Shown: piece after piece, positions 27,070-37,009 of the stretch
How positions within the stretch are numbered: the first letter of the stretch is position 1
Layout: each line of letters starts with the position of its first letter
NCBI GenBank assembly: GCA_963658405.1
Contig: CAVKQI010000001.1
Coordinates: 1-64,000, forward strand
Direction of reading: 5' to 3'
DNA from: CAG-791 sp963658405
Lineage (GTDB): Bacteria > Bacillota > Clostridia > Lachnospirales > Lachnospiraceae
DNA: 64,000 bases
The notes under the pieces: model-generated
Database searches by the model: none
What the model was told of the DNA's origin: nothing
What the model saw: only the letters and a program-made list of their open reading frames with translations
Program-made: the position numbers and the translations under genes

Positions 27070-27257
27070 GTAAACTGTATACCCCTGTTTTTCCTATGAT
27101 GTCCTGCGCCGGTGCCGGCCTCCCGCCGCCTGCACCTTACAGCGCTGTACCCTGGCTGCTGCGTAGCACGTCTGCTGCGCTTCCTTGCATCTTTTCTGCC
27201 GCCCGCAGGAGATCCGCAAAACGGCAGCCATTAAACTGCCAAAACACTCCCGGCAGA

Positions 27258-29684
27258 TCAGCCCGTGGTTCTCTCGATATCCATGACACTCGGAATCGTC
27301 CGCAGTCTCTCGATCATCTGGGTCAGCTGCTCCTTGCCGTTGATCTGGAAGACCACATTCATGGTAGCCAATCCCTGCTTGCTGGTCCTGGTGTTGATGC
27401 CCATGATATTCACATTCTTTTCCGTAAAGGCTCTGGATACGTCATTCAGAAGGCCGCTGCGGTCGGTAGCATAGATGCGGATCTCCGCCTCAAAAGCAGA
27501 ATCCTCGCTGGTGGTCTGGACACCGTCCTCCCAGTCTGCATCGATCAGGCGCACACGGTCTACCTCCGGCATATGGATGATGTTCACACAGTCCGTCCGG
27601 TGAATGGTCACCCCTCTGCCTCTGGTCACAAAGCCCACGATCTCGTCTCCCGGCACCGGATTGCAGCATCTGGAAAAGCGGACAGCCACATCGTGAATCC
27701 CCTTGACCACGATGGCATTCTTGCCGTGCGACTTGGCGTGCCTTGCATTTTCCTCTACCTGGGCCAGCACTTCCTCATCCGTGAGGTTCTGGCTGTGATC
27801 CTGGGTGTAGAGTTCCTGCATCTTGTTGACGATCTGGCCTTCTTTGAGTCCGCCGTGACCGATGGCGGCCATCACCGCATCCCAGTCTCTAAAGCCGTAC
27901 TTGCGCAGCACCGCATCCACGTACTCCGGCTTCATCAGATCCGACTGCACGATGCCCTTTGCCTTGCAGTAATTGGAAAAGAGATCCTTGCCCCGGACGA
28001 TATTCTCATCCTTCAGCTCATTTTTGAACCACTGATTGATCTTGTTCTTTGTAGAGGCACTCTTGACCACATTCAGCCAGTCACGGCTGGGACCCCTGGA
28101 ATTCTGGGATGTCAGTACCTCGATGCGGTCGCCGTTTTTGATCTTGTAATCGATGTTTACCAGCTTGCCGTTGACTCTCGCGCCGATCATCTTATTGCCT
28201 ACCGCAGTATGAATGGCATAGGCGAAGTCGATGGGCGTAGAGCCTGCCGGCAGGTTCTTTACCTCACCGGTGGGGGTAAAGCAGTAAACATTGTCAGAGA
28301 ACAGATCCAGGTCGCTCTTTAACAGGTTCATGAACTCCCTGTTGTCGGACATATCCTGCTGCCACTCCAGAATCTGACGAAGCCAGACCAGCTTTTCCTC
28401 TTCCTGGGTCTCTACTTTCTTGCCGTCAGAAGCCTCTTTGTACTTCCAGTGGGCTGCGATACCGTATTCCGCTGCCTTGTGCATCTCATAGGTGCGGATC
28501 TGGATCTCAAAGGGCTGGCCCGTGGAACCGATCAGCGTGGTATGCAGAGACTGATACATATTGGGCTTTGGCATGGCGATGTAGTCTTTGAAACGCCCGG
28601 GAATGGGCTTATACATCTCATGGATCACACCCAGTGCCGCATAGCAGTCCTTCACCGTATCCACGATGATACGCACGGCAAAGAGGTCATAGATCTGGTC
28701 GATGGTCTTCTGCTGGTTCACCATCTTTTTATAGATACTGAAGAAGTGCTTGACCCGGCCGTCCACCTTGCCCTCAATGCCTGCGGCGGCTATGTGGTCC
28801 CGCACTTCCTGGGCGATGTCCTGCACATATTTTTCGCGCTCTACTTTGCGCTCTGCCACCTTTTCCACCAGGTCGTAGTAGACCTCCGGCTTTAAGTACT
28901 TCAGGGAAAGGTCATCCAGCTCTACCTTGATCTTGCTGATGCCGAGGCGCTGGGCGATGGGGGAATAGATGTCCAATGTCTCCTGTGCGATGCGCTTCTG
29001 CTTCTCCGGAGGCATGTGCTTTAAGGTGCGCATGTTGTGGAGACGGTCTGCCAGCTTGATCAGGATGACACGGATATCCTTGGCCATGGCCAGGAACATC
29101 TTGCGCAGATTCTCTGCCTGCATCTCCAGCTGCTCCGGGGTCTTTTCCTTGTAGTCGCCGGAAAGCTTCAGTTTCTGCAGCTTGGTCACGCCGTCTACCA
29201 GCAGGGCTACGTCGGCGCCGAACTGCGCCTCGATCTCCTCCTTGGTCAGGATGGTATCCTCCACCACATCATGGAGAAGGCCGGCCGCGATGGTCTCCTT
29301 GTCCATTTCCAGATCTGCCAGAATGATGGCCACATAAAGCGGATGAATGATATAGGGTTCTCCGGATTTGCGTACCTGCCCGGTATGGGCCTTGTCGGCT
29401 ACTTTATAGGCTTTTTCGATCAGAGAAATATCATCGGAAGGGTGGTAACGGCGCACTCTCTCGATCAGATCCTTGTAAAGTTCCTCAGGACTGACATATT
29501 CTGCGATGGTCTCTATTTTGCCGTCATCAAAGCCGATCCCTGTGCGGCCGGTCACGGAAGGAAGGGCGCTGTCCAGCTTCTCCCTTTCCTTTGTGGACTT
29601 GTCTGCTGCTGCAAAGGTTCTGCTCAGCTGAGGCTGCGGTACCTCTTTGAGAACTGCTTCATGAATTTCATTGATCTCTGCCAT
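27258..29684 (-). CDS. relA: Bifunctional (p)ppGpp synthetase/hydrolase
   Basis: 808 residues, the full Rel layout. The HD hydrolase domain has GLLHDVVEDT, the synthetase domain FKDYIAMPKPNMYQSLHTTL, then TGS (VYCFTPTGEVKNLP), a zinc-finger/helical segment with ARFSRCCNPVPGDEIVGF-like cysteines, and a C-terminal ACT domain. It makes and degrades the alarmone controlling the stringent response, which also sets GTP levels sensed by CodY encoded nearby. The ATG at 29684 has GGGAGAG upstream; an in-frame TTG 18 bases earlier is weaker. Confidence 0.97.
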   Translation of the reverse strand: MAEINEIHEAVLKEVPQPQLSRTFAAADKSTKEREKLDSALPSVTGRTGIGFDDGKIETIAEYVSPEELYKDLIERVRRYHPSDDISLIEKAYKVADKAHTGQVRKSGEPYIIHPLYVAIILADLEMDKETIAAGLLHDVVEDTILTKEEIEAQFGADVALLVDGVTKLQKLKLSGDYKEKTPEQLEMQAENLRKMFLAMAKDIRVILIKLADRLHNMRTLKHMPPEKQKRIAQETLDIYSPIAQRLGISKIKVELDDLSLKYLKPEVYYDLVEKVAERKVEREKYVQDIAQEVRDHIAAAGIEGKVDGRVKHFFSIYKKMVNQQKTIDQIYDLFAVRIIVDTVKDCYAALGVIHEMYKPIPGRFKDYIAMPKPNMYQSLHTTLIGSTGQPFEIQIRTYEMHKAAEYGIAAHWKYKEASDGKKVETQEEEKLVWLRQILEWQQDMSDNREFMNLLKSDLDLFSDNVYCFTPTGEVKNLPAGSTPIDFAYAIHTAVGNKMIGARVNGKLVNIDYKIKNGDRIEVLTSQNSRGPSRDWLNVVKSASTKNKINQWFKNELKDENIVRGKDLFSNYCKAKGIVQSDLMKPEYVDAVLRKYGFRDWDAVMAAIGHGGLKEGQIVNKMQELYTQDHSQNLTDEEVLAQVEENARHAKSHGKNAIVVKGIHDVAVRFSRCCNPVPGDEIVGFVTRGRGVTIHRTDCVNIIHMPEVDRVRLIDADWEDGVQTTSEDSAFEAEIRIYATDRSGLLNDVSRAFTEKNVNIMGINTRTSKQGLATMNVVFQINGKEQLTQMIERLRTIPSVMDIERTTG

Positions 29685-29775
29685 ATACTCTCCCGCTCCC
29701 AAAGTACATTTCTACGAAAATTGTAACTAAGTATAACTGTGTATGTCTTTCTGTAAAACGATGGTGTCTATCCGA

Positions 29776-30765
29776 TCAGATTGCTCTGCCGCTTTCCCTG
29801 ATAAAGTCCAGCACTTCCTGTTCCTGCGGCATAACGCACAGGGCGCCCTTGCGGGTAGTGATCAGGCTGGCTGCCGCATTGGCAAATGTCAGAAGCTCCC
29901 GCAGCGAACTGCGGTCCAGGTTCTTGATGCCGTATTTAAGGACAAAGTGCAGGGCGCAGGCGCAGAAGGTATCTCCCGCTCCCGTGGTCTCTATAGTATG
30001 AGGATTCGGGAATCCTGCCACTTCTACGCAGTCTCCCCGGTAGTAAGCCCGGCTGCCTTCCTTGCCCAGCGTGGCAAATACAAGCGGGATCTCGAAGCGC
30101 TCCTGCAGCCATCTGGCACCGGCATCGAGGTCCTTATTTTCTGTCATCAGCTCGATCTCATTATCGGAGATCTTCATGATATCACAGTTCTGCATGCCGA
30201 AGGCGATCTTCTGCTTGGCCGCCTCCTCGGAATCCCACAGGGGTGCCCGATAGTTGGGGTCAAAGGAGATCAGGGCGTCGTTTTCCCTGGCAATGGTCAG
30301 GGCCTCTTTGGTGGCCTGCTCTACGATCTCATCGGTCATGGAAAGGGTGCCGAAATGGAAAATGCGGGCGCCGGCAATGATCTCCTTGTGTACATTTACC
30401 TCATCGCGGTTGAGCATGATATCGGCACCGGGTTTTCTGTAGAAGGAAAAATCCCTGTCGCCGTCGGCAAAGGTCTGCACGAAGGCCAGCGTGGTGTGGA
30501 TATTCCGGTCCATCTCCAGGCCGGTCATATCAATGCCCACGCCCTCGGCTCTTTCCTTCAGCATGCGGCCAAACATGTCCTCTCCCACCTTGCCCACAAA
30601 GGCGGTCTTGTGCCCGAGCTTCGTGAGCATGGCCAGCACATTGCAGGGAGCGCCTCCCGGGTTTGCCTCAAAAAGAGGATTGCCCTGGCTGCTCTTTCCG
30701 TTTTCGGTAAAGTCGATCAGAAGCTCACCCAGTGCTGTGACGTCATAATTCTTTTCGTGCTTCAT
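29776..30765 (-). CDS. PfkB-family carbohydrate kinase, probable fructokinase
   Basis: 329 residues of the ribokinase/PfkB fold. The N-terminal ALGELLIDFTENGKSSQG and FEANPGGAPCNVLAML match bacterial fructokinases, and the C-terminal ATP-binding/catalytic motif is TTGAGDTFCACAL with the catalytic Asp. It would phosphorylate fructose, for example that released by the GH13 sucrose-phosphorylase-like enzyme at 3899. It is 20 bases after the UPF0210 gene, so probably co-transcribed. AAAGGATG precedes the ATG. Confidence 0.87.
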   Translation of the reverse strand: MKHEKNYDVTALGELLIDFTENGKSSQGNPLFEANPGGAPCNVLAMLTKLGHKTAFVGKVGEDMFGRMLKERAEGVGIDMTGLEMDRNIHTTLAFVQTFADGDRDFSFYRKPGADIMLNRDEVNVHKEIIAGARIFHFGTLSMTDEIVEQATKEALTIARENDALISFDPNYRAPLWDSEEAAKQKIAFGMQNCDIMKISDNEIELMTENKDLDAGARWLQERFEIPLVFATLGKEGSRAYYRGDCVEVAGFPNPHTIETTGAGDTFCACALHFVLKYGIKNLDRSSLRELLTFANAAASLITTRKGALCVMPQEQEVLDFIRESGRAI

Positions 30766-30785
30766 GTTGGCTGCATCCTTTCTCT

Positions 30786-32150
30786 TTAGTTTTTAAAGCT
30801 GTGAATAGGTGCCGGGATTCTGCCCTTGCGGTTTACGAATTCATCACAGGAAAAGCCGTTGACAGGCATGATGGGTGCATAGCCCAGCAGTCCGCCGAAC
30901 TCCGCCTGTTCTCCCACATCCTTGCCGATCACGGGGATCAGACGCACAGCTGTGGTCTTCTGGTTGATCATGCCGATGGCCATCTCGTCTGCGATGATGC
31001 CGGCCAGGGTCGTATCCTTTGTCTTGCCGGGGACGGCGATCATATCAAGACCCACGGAGCAGACACAAGTCATGGCTTCCAGCTTCTCCAGCGTGAGGGC
31101 ACCTGCTGCCACCGCGTTGATCATTCCCTGGTCTTCGCTGACGGGAATGAAGGCGCCGCTTAAACCGCCCACATAGGAGGAGGCCATGACACCGCCCTTT
31201 TTGACCTGGTCATTTAAGAGAGCCAGTGCCGCGGTGGTGCCGGGTGCGCCGGCATATTCCAGACCCATTTCGCAGAGAATATCTGCCACGCTGTCGCCGA
31301 TAGCCGGGGTAGGTGCCAGAGACAGGTCGATAATGCCAAAGGGCACGCCCAGGCGTCTGGAAGCTTCCTTTGCTACCAGTTGTCCGACACGGGTCACCTT
31401 AAAGGCGGTCTTCTTGACGGTCTCGCACAGTACCTCAAAGGACTCGCCGTGAATGCTCTCCAGGGCATTCTTTACAACGCCGGGGCCGCTGACGCCTACA
31501 TTGATGATCTTGTCAGCCTCGGTGACGCCGTGGAAAGCGCCGGCCATAAAGGGGTTATCGTCCGGTGCATTGCAGAATACCACCAGCTTGGCACAGCCGA
31601 AGGAATCTCTCTCCTTTGTCTTTTCGGCGGTCTCGTGGATGATGCTGCCCATGAGGCGCACGGCGTCCATATTAAGACCGGTCTTGGTGGAACCCACATT
31701 GACAGAAGCACATACCAGATCCGTCTGGGCCAGGGCGTCCGGAATGGAGCGGATGAAAAGCTCCTCTGCCGGGGTCATGCCCTTGCTCACCAATGCAGAA
31801 TACCCGCCCAGGAAATTGATGCCCACTTCCTTGGCTGTCTGATCCAGGGTCTTTGCCACCTCCACATAATCCTCTATGGTGTGGCAGGCACCGCCGGCCA
31901 CCAGAGAAATAGGGGTAATGGAAATCCGCTTGTTGACGATGGGAATGCCGTATTCTCTGGAGATATCCTCTCCTACCTTCACCAGATCCTTGGCGCTGTT
32001 GTAGATCTTATCATGGATCTTTTTCTTTAATGCGTTAAGATCCGGATCCGCACAGTCCAGAAGGCTGATGCCCATGGTGATGGTGCGAACGTCGAGATTC
32101 TCCTTCTCGATCATGGCATTGGTCTCTTTGACCTCACCGAAATTTATCAT
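30786..32150 (-). CDS. UPF0210 (PFL/DUF711) family protein
   Basis: 454 residues. The whole length matches the UPF0210 family, with NVGSTKTGLNMDAVRLMG, GVSGPGVVKNALES and GKTKDTTLAGIIADEMAIGM. The fold is related to radical-domain enzymes, but no glycyl-radical motif or biochemical function is established. It nearly always follows a small ACT-domain gene, as here (153 bases). The pairing suggests an amino-acid-linked role, which is inference. TAAGGAG precedes the ATG. Confidence 0.9.
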   Translation of the reverse strand: MINFGEVKETNAMIEKENLDVRTITMGISLLDCADPDLNALKKKIHDKIYNSAKDLVKVGEDISREYGIPIVNKRISITPISLVAGGACHTIEDYVEVAKTLDQTAKEVGINFLGGYSALVSKGMTPAEELFIRSIPDALAQTDLVCASVNVGSTKTGLNMDAVRLMGSIIHETAEKTKERDSFGCAKLVVFCNAPDDNPFMAGAFHGVTEADKIINVGVSGPGVVKNALESIHGESFEVLCETVKKTAFKVTRVGQLVAKEASRRLGVPFGIIDLSLAPTPAIGDSVADILCEMGLEYAGAPGTTAALALLNDQVKKGGVMASSYVGGLSGAFIPVSEDQGMINAVAAGALTLEKLEAMTCVCSVGLDMIAVPGKTKDTTLAGIIADEMAIGMINQKTTAVRLIPVIGKDVGEQAEFGGLLGYAPIMPVNGFSCDEFVNRKGRIPAPIHSFKN

Positions 32151-32238
32151 AATGAACTCCTTATTATTGCGGTTTTATCAGATGATGTTGGTACGAATGA
32201 GAGGGATCTTACTGATACCGAATTGCTCCCGCAATTCT

Positions 32239-32296
32239 CAAAACATTCGTAATCCGCTCATTTTTCTGCGAAAAATGGCTCCTTACTCATGTTTTG
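32239..32296. repeat. Family 3 long hairpin between ACT and UPF0210 genes
   Basis: Near-perfect arms beginning CAAAACAT and ending ATGTTTTG enclose CATTTTTC/GAAAAATG around a three-base loop. One arm matches 17858-17886 upstream of mecA. A small AATTGC/GCAATT hairpin follows. It may act as an intercistronic processing or attenuation element. Confidence 0.6.
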
Positions 32297-32303
32297 TGAT
32301 ATC

Positions 32304-32579
32304 TCAGATTCTGTGCATCTTATCGAAAATATCTTCTCTCTGGCACTTGATCTGCACGCCTACCTTTTCCTCACCGACCTGCTCCAGCTCCTTGGCCATA
32401 TCGCCGAAGGGCTTCGTAAGACCTGTGATGTCCACGATCATCATCATATTAAAATAGCCCTGCACGATGGTCTGGGAAATGTCCAGAATATTGATCTTAT
32501 TCTCCGCCAGATAAGTACATACAGAAGCGATAATGCCCACGGTGTCCTTGCCAACTACTGTTATGATTGCTTTTTCCAT
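32304..32579 (-). CDS. ACT-domain protein, UPF0237 family
   Basis: 91 residues forming a single ACT-type domain: MEKAIITVVGKDTVGIIASV opens with the ligand-loop glycine, and a second half-domain follows. Such proteins bind small ligands, often amino acids, and are regulatory. The gene is paired with the UPF0210 gene downstream. Its ribosome site, AGGAGGTAAAAA, is part of repeat copy C. Confidence 0.92.
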   Translation of the reverse strand: MEKAIITVVGKDTVGIIASVCTYLAENKINILDISQTIVQGYFNMMMIVDITGLTKPFGDMAKELEQVGEEKVGVQIKCQREDIFDKMHRI

Positions 32580-32582
32580 TTT

Positions 32583-32752
32583 TTACCTCCTATGTCGCTG
32601 CTTTGCAGCGGCAGCACGAGGAGAATTTCGCGAAGGCGAATTCTCCGATGTGATCCCGAATGGATGACGTTTACGTCATCCGTTCGAGTTTTAAAGAAAT
32701 GACATCAGGCATTTCTTTAAAACTTTACCTCCTGTGCCGCTGCCTTGCAGCG
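32583..32752 (-). repeat. Intercistronic hairpin repeat, copy C, flanked by direct repeats
   Basis: The module with AGGAGGTAA and a GCTGC hairpin occurs twice, at 32583-32610 and 32725-32752 (28 bases, three differences). Between them lie the long stem (32689-32722, TTTTAAAGAAATG...), GGATGAC...GTCATCC (32661-32680) and GGAGAATT...AATTCTCC (32620-32646). A short frame from ATG 32712 to TAA 32671 encodes MPDVISLKLERMT, preceded by the outer AGGAGG. The inner AGGAGG serves the ACT-domain gene. Confidence 0.95.
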
Positions 32753-32758
32753 TTATCC

Positions 32759-33556
32759 TTAAAAATCCACCGCCGGTGTCAGCTCTTTGCGTCTGGCTAC
32801 CATGATGGGCAGATCCTCCGTCCTGTAATCCTGCTCTGCCATCATCAGCTCTACCCTTACGGTCTCAAAGGCCAGCTCCGGCAGATTGTTCTCTGCGCTC
32901 AGATGTCCTAAAAGAATCCCTTTCATATGGTCATTGAGCACCCGCCCTAAAAGCTGCCCTGACGAGACATTGGAAAGATGTCCCTTCTTTCCCAGAATGC
33001 GCTGCTTTAAATAATAGGGATAGCGGCCCACCTGCAGCATATTCACATCGTGATTGGCTTCCAGTAAAAGTACGTCCGCATCCTGCAGGCACTCCACGGT
33101 ATATTCGGAATAGCACCCAAGGTCCGTACATACGCAGGCTTTTTTCTTTCCCTGCAGGACCCGGTAGCCCACCGGATCTGCCGCATCATGGGAAATGGTC
33201 ATAGGGTCGATGGTCAGATCTCCTATTGTGACCTTTTTATCCGCCTGCACCGGTATAAACCGGGCCGGATCTATGTGCTGATACTGGGGCATCTCCAGGA
33301 TGGCCCGAATGGTCCCCCTGGTCGCATAGACCGGCATATTCGTCTGCTTGGCGATCACCGCCAGTCCCTGAATATGATCGGAGTGCTCATGCGTAATAAA
33401 TATACCATCAATATCCTCTAAGGAAAGCCCCAGCTGCTTCAGTCCTTCCGCTGTCCGCTTTCGCGTGATGCCCACATCCAGCAGCAGATGGGTATTTTCC
33501 GAACCTGCATAAATACAGTTTCCGCTGCTGCCGCTGGCAATACTGGCCAGTCTCAT
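32759..33556 (-). CDS. MBL-fold metallo-hydrolase, YycJ/WalJ-like
   Basis: 265 residues. The N-terminus MRLASIASGSSGNCIYAG and metal motif THEHSDHIQG match the YycJ/WalJ group of beta-lactamase-fold proteins, related to RNase J/Z-type nucleases; later ligands are ISHDAADPVGY, LLLEANHDVNML and LGHLSAENN. The function in this lineage is unclear; in other Firmicutes it is linked to cell-wall and DNA-repair phenotypes. I chose the ATG at 33556 (GGAGGAATGACAG upstream). The end of coaE lies only four bases upstream, so they form one operon from polA. Confidence 0.88.
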   Translation of the reverse strand: MRLASIASGSSGNCIYAGSENTHLLLDVGITRKRTAEGLKQLGLSLEDIDGIFITHEHSDHIQGLAVIAKQTNMPVYATRGTIRAILEMPQYQHIDPARFIPVQADKKVTIGDLTIDPMTISHDAADPVGYRVLQGKKKACVCTDLGCYSEYTVECLQDADVLLLEANHDVNMLQVGRYPYYLKQRILGKKGHLSNVSSGQLLGRVLNDHMKGILLGHLSAENNLPELAFETVRVELMMAEQDYRTEDLPIMVARRKELTPAVDF

Positions 33557-33560
33557 TCTG

Positions 33561-34184
33561 TCATTCCTCCGCTCTCCCCAGCCGAAAAAGCTCTCTGTCT
33601 GCCTGATCAAAAGCAGACTGCGGATCCCCGCTGTTATCGATCACCACCTGACAGTGCCGGTAAAACTCCTCGTCCGGCAGCTGGGCAGCCATGATGCTCT
33701 CCGCTTTCTCTCTCGTATATCCGCGGTTTTCGGCTAATCTTTGGATTCGAATTTCTTTCTGGCAATAAATATACCACATTTCATCCACAAACTGTAAAAA
33801 ACCGTTTTCAATGAGCACGGCTGCTTCTATAAAGAAGAAATCCAGTTTCCCTTTTCTTCGTTCTGCGGCGACTTCCTCCAGTATATAATTTTTTACCGCA
33901 GGATGCACCAGCTCATTGACACTTTGCAGCAGATCCGAATGTATAAAAATCAGTGCAGCCACTTCCTTATTGTCAAAGCTGCCGTCCTCTTTCTGCCATT
34001 TTTTCTGCGGATCATACTCTGTCAGCAGCGCGGCCATGGCCTCGTGGCAGGCTCCCCCGGGCGCTTCCACCACATGGGCTGCCTCATCGGATTTAATGAT
34101 CCTGCAGGCGTAATGGGTCTGCAGATGATCCAGCAAACTGGATTTACCGCACCCCACTCCGCCGGTGATGCCGATTACTTTCAT
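33561..34184 (-). CDS. coaE: Dephospho-CoA kinase
   Basis: A 207-residue P-loop kinase adding the 3'-phosphate in the last step of coenzyme A synthesis. The Walker A motif is ITGGVGCGKSSLLDHL, followed by SDEAAHVVEAPGG and the lid region with ENRGYTREKAESIM. The ATG at 34184 follows AGAGGTG. It lies nine bases after polA, as in many Firmicutes. Confidence 0.95.
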   Translation of the reverse strand: MKVIGITGGVGCGKSSLLDHLQTHYACRIIKSDEAAHVVEAPGGACHEAMAALLTEYDPQKKWQKEDGSFDNKEVAALIFIHSDLLQSVNELVHPAVKNYILEEVAAERRKGKLDFFFIEAAVLIENGFLQFVDEMWYIYCQKEIRIQRLAENRGYTREKAESIMAAQLPDEEFYRHCQVVIDNSGDPQSAFDQADRELFRLGRAEE

Positions 34185-34193
34185 ATGCACCTC

Positions 34194-36901
34194 TTACTTT
34201 GCCTCATACCAGCTGCTGCCTGTATGCACCTCTGTCTCCAGAGCCACCTTAAGATCCGCGGCCTCTTTCATACAGTCGTGCAGCAGTTTTTCCACCTGCT
34301 CCTTTTCCGAAGGCTCTGTCTCGATCAGCAGCTCATCGTGGATCTGCAGGATCATCTGCGACTTCATGCCGCGGCGATGCAGGGTCTCAAAGACCTTGAT
34401 CATGGCAATCTTTATGATATCCGCTGCCGTTCCCTGGATCGGTGAATTCATGGCGATCCGCTCGCCGAAGGAGCGCTGCATGAAATTACTGGATGCCAGC
34501 TCCGGAACGGGCCGCCTTCTTCCGAACAGTGTCGTCACATAACCGTTTTTCTTTGCCTCTTCCACCATGCCGTCCAGGAATTTCTTGACGCCCGGATAGG
34601 TCTTAAAGTAGGCATCGATATACTCTTTAGCCTCTGTCCTGGAAATGCTCAGATCCTGGCTGAGTCCAAAGGAACTGATCCCGTAGACGATACCGAAGTT
34701 CACTGCCTTGGCATTTCGGCGCTGCAGGGGGGTCACCTCTTCAAAAGGAGTATGGAAGACTTTGGAGGCGGTGATCCTGTGAATATCCTGATTCTGCCGG
34801 TAGGCCTCGATCAGTTCCTCATCCCCGGACATATGCGCCAGGATCCGCAGCTCGATCTGGGAATAATCCGCATCTGCAAAAAGATACCCCTCCTTTGGAA
34901 GGAAAGCCTTCCGGATCAGCCTGCCGTTTTCCGTGCGCATGGGAATATTCTGCAGATTGGGGTCCGCACTGCTGAGCCGCCCTGTAGCGGTAATAGTCTG
35001 ATGGAAGGTGGAGTGGATCCTGCCGTCCTCTCTGATAAAAGCATACAGACCGTCTGCATAGGTGGATTTTAACTTGCTTAAAGCTCTGTACTCCAGGACA
35101 TCTGCCACCACCGGATAGTCCGGTGCCAGCTTCTCCAGGATATCTGCCGAGGTGGAATAACCAGTCTTTGTCTTCTTGCCTCCCGGCAGATTCATCTGCT
35201 CAAAAAGCACCTCGCCCAGCTGTTTGGGAGAGGCAATGTTAAAGATCGGATTGCCGGTCTCCTGATGGATCTTATTTTCCAGCTCCAGGATCTTATCACC
35301 GAGCTCCCGGCTGTAGTCGGCCAGCGCCTTCGCCTCGGTGCGGATGCCCAGTCTCTCCATATCATGGAGCACATACGTCAGGGGCAGCTCGATCTGCGCA
35401 TACATCTGCGCCATGCCAAGGCACTCCACTTCCCTAAAAACAGGTCCCGCTGCTTTTAGCAGCAGGCCGGCCATGCCGCAGATATAGCTTTGTCCTTTCT
35501 GCGGTCTGTCTTCCATGACCTGCTCCGGCGTCATCTTGTCAAAAAGCTCTTTCCAGCTCTGCACCGTCCGGTGCAGGTACTCGCCGGCAATGTCCTCCGG
35601 CATGTAGTCGCTCTTTAAGGGGTTGACCAGGTAGGCGCCCAGCAGCAGATCCTGTATGCCTTCCATATGAATTCCATCTGTCAGTTCCGTCTCTTCCACA
35701 TCCAGGAATGGATACTGATTTTTCAGGTCAAAGCAGATCAGGAAGGGAGCCTGTCCCGACACCTCGTCAGTGACTGTATGTCTGCTCCGGATGGCTCTTC
35801 GAATTTCTCCCAGCTTGCCGGAAAGGTATCCGGTGGTAAGAAAGCCCTCCGGGCAGAAATAAAAGCACTTCTCTCTCTGGGCGATGGCAAGTCCCAGGAT
35901 TCTTTCCTTCTTCTCATCAGGCAGAAGATACAGGGCCAGAGAAGCTTTCTCCCCCTGCCCGTCCTGTACCGTATGAAGGATCTCGGAAAAGCAGTTCTCC
36001 GCCGCTGACAGATCCTCGATCACTGTCACCGGCAGTTCTTTTTCCTTTTCCTTTGTCTCTCCGGTCATGGTCGTCAGGTCGAAGCGATCCAGATATTTCT
36101 TAAATCCAAGCTCATGAAACAGGGTGTAAGCCGCCGGTGTATAGAAATTTCCCATCGCTGCCTTTTCCCTGTCAAGCTCCACCGGTGCATCGGTCTTGAT
36201 GGTCGCCAGCGTAAGGCTCATCCGGGCGCTGTCCTCATTTTCCCGCAGCCTGTCTCTTAAAAGCTTGCGGGGGATATCCTCCAGGTGACTGTAGACACCC
36301 TCCACGGAGCCGTAGGTCTGAATGAGATCGGTAGCCGTCTTTATCCCGACCTTCGGTACACCGGGAATGTTATCCGAGGTATCTCCCATCAGGGCCTTCA
36401 GCTCAATGAACTGCAAGGGGGTGACGCCGCAGACATTGGCCACATCCTCTGCGTGGTAATTTTCTATGGTGGTCTGTCCTTTCAGGGTCTTTGGGATACG
36501 GATCAGAATATTCTCCGTGGCGATCTGCAGAAGGTCTCTGTCCCCGGAAACCAGCGTGACCTGCATACCCTCTTTTTCCGCCTTCTTAGCCAGCGTTCCG
36601 AGGATATCATCTGCCTCAAAACCCGGCTTTTCACAGCAGGCGATGTCCATGGCCTCCAGCACTTTCTTAAGGAGCGGCACCTGCTCTCTTAACTCCGGTG
36701 GCATGGGCTTTCTCGTTCCCTTATAGGCCTCGTAGATCTGATGCCGGAAGGTAGGCGCATGCACATCAAAGGCCACCGTCAGATAATCCGGCGACTCCTC
36801 CTCTAAAATCCTGAATAGTATATTTAAAAAGCCATACACTGCCCCCGTATGGACACCGGAAGCATTGGTCAGATCCGGCATGCCGTAAAAGGCTCTGTGC
36901 A
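34194..36901 (-). CDS. polA: DNA polymerase I, 5' end lost in an assembly gap
   Basis: About 902 residues are present. The frame continues upstream of the first ATG (36881) as HRAFYG, a conserved part of the polA N-terminus, so the true start and roughly the first dozen codons lie in the N run. The 5'-3' exonuclease domain (GDRDLLQIATENILIRIPK, GVPKVGIKTATDL) and the polymerase domain (DADYSQIELRILAHMSGD, RRNAKAVNFGIVYGISSFG, QIHDELLIETEP) are complete. The central 3'-5' exonuclease region lacks the metal-binding acidic residues, so proofreading is probably absent, as in Bacillus Pol I. Confidence 0.96.
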
Positions 36902-37003
36902 NNNNNNNNNNNNNNNNNNNNNNNNNNNNNNNNNNNNNNNNNNNNNNNNNNNNNNNNNNNNNNNNNNNNNNNNNNNNNNNNNNNNNNNNNNNNNNNNNNN
37001 NNN
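36902..37003. other. Assembly gap of about 100 N
   Basis: The gap removes the polA start and its ribosome site. The minus-strand stop of the zinc-finger protein at 37010 lies just outside it. The length is probably a placeholder. Confidence 0.95.
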
Positions 37004-37009
37004 CGGCAT

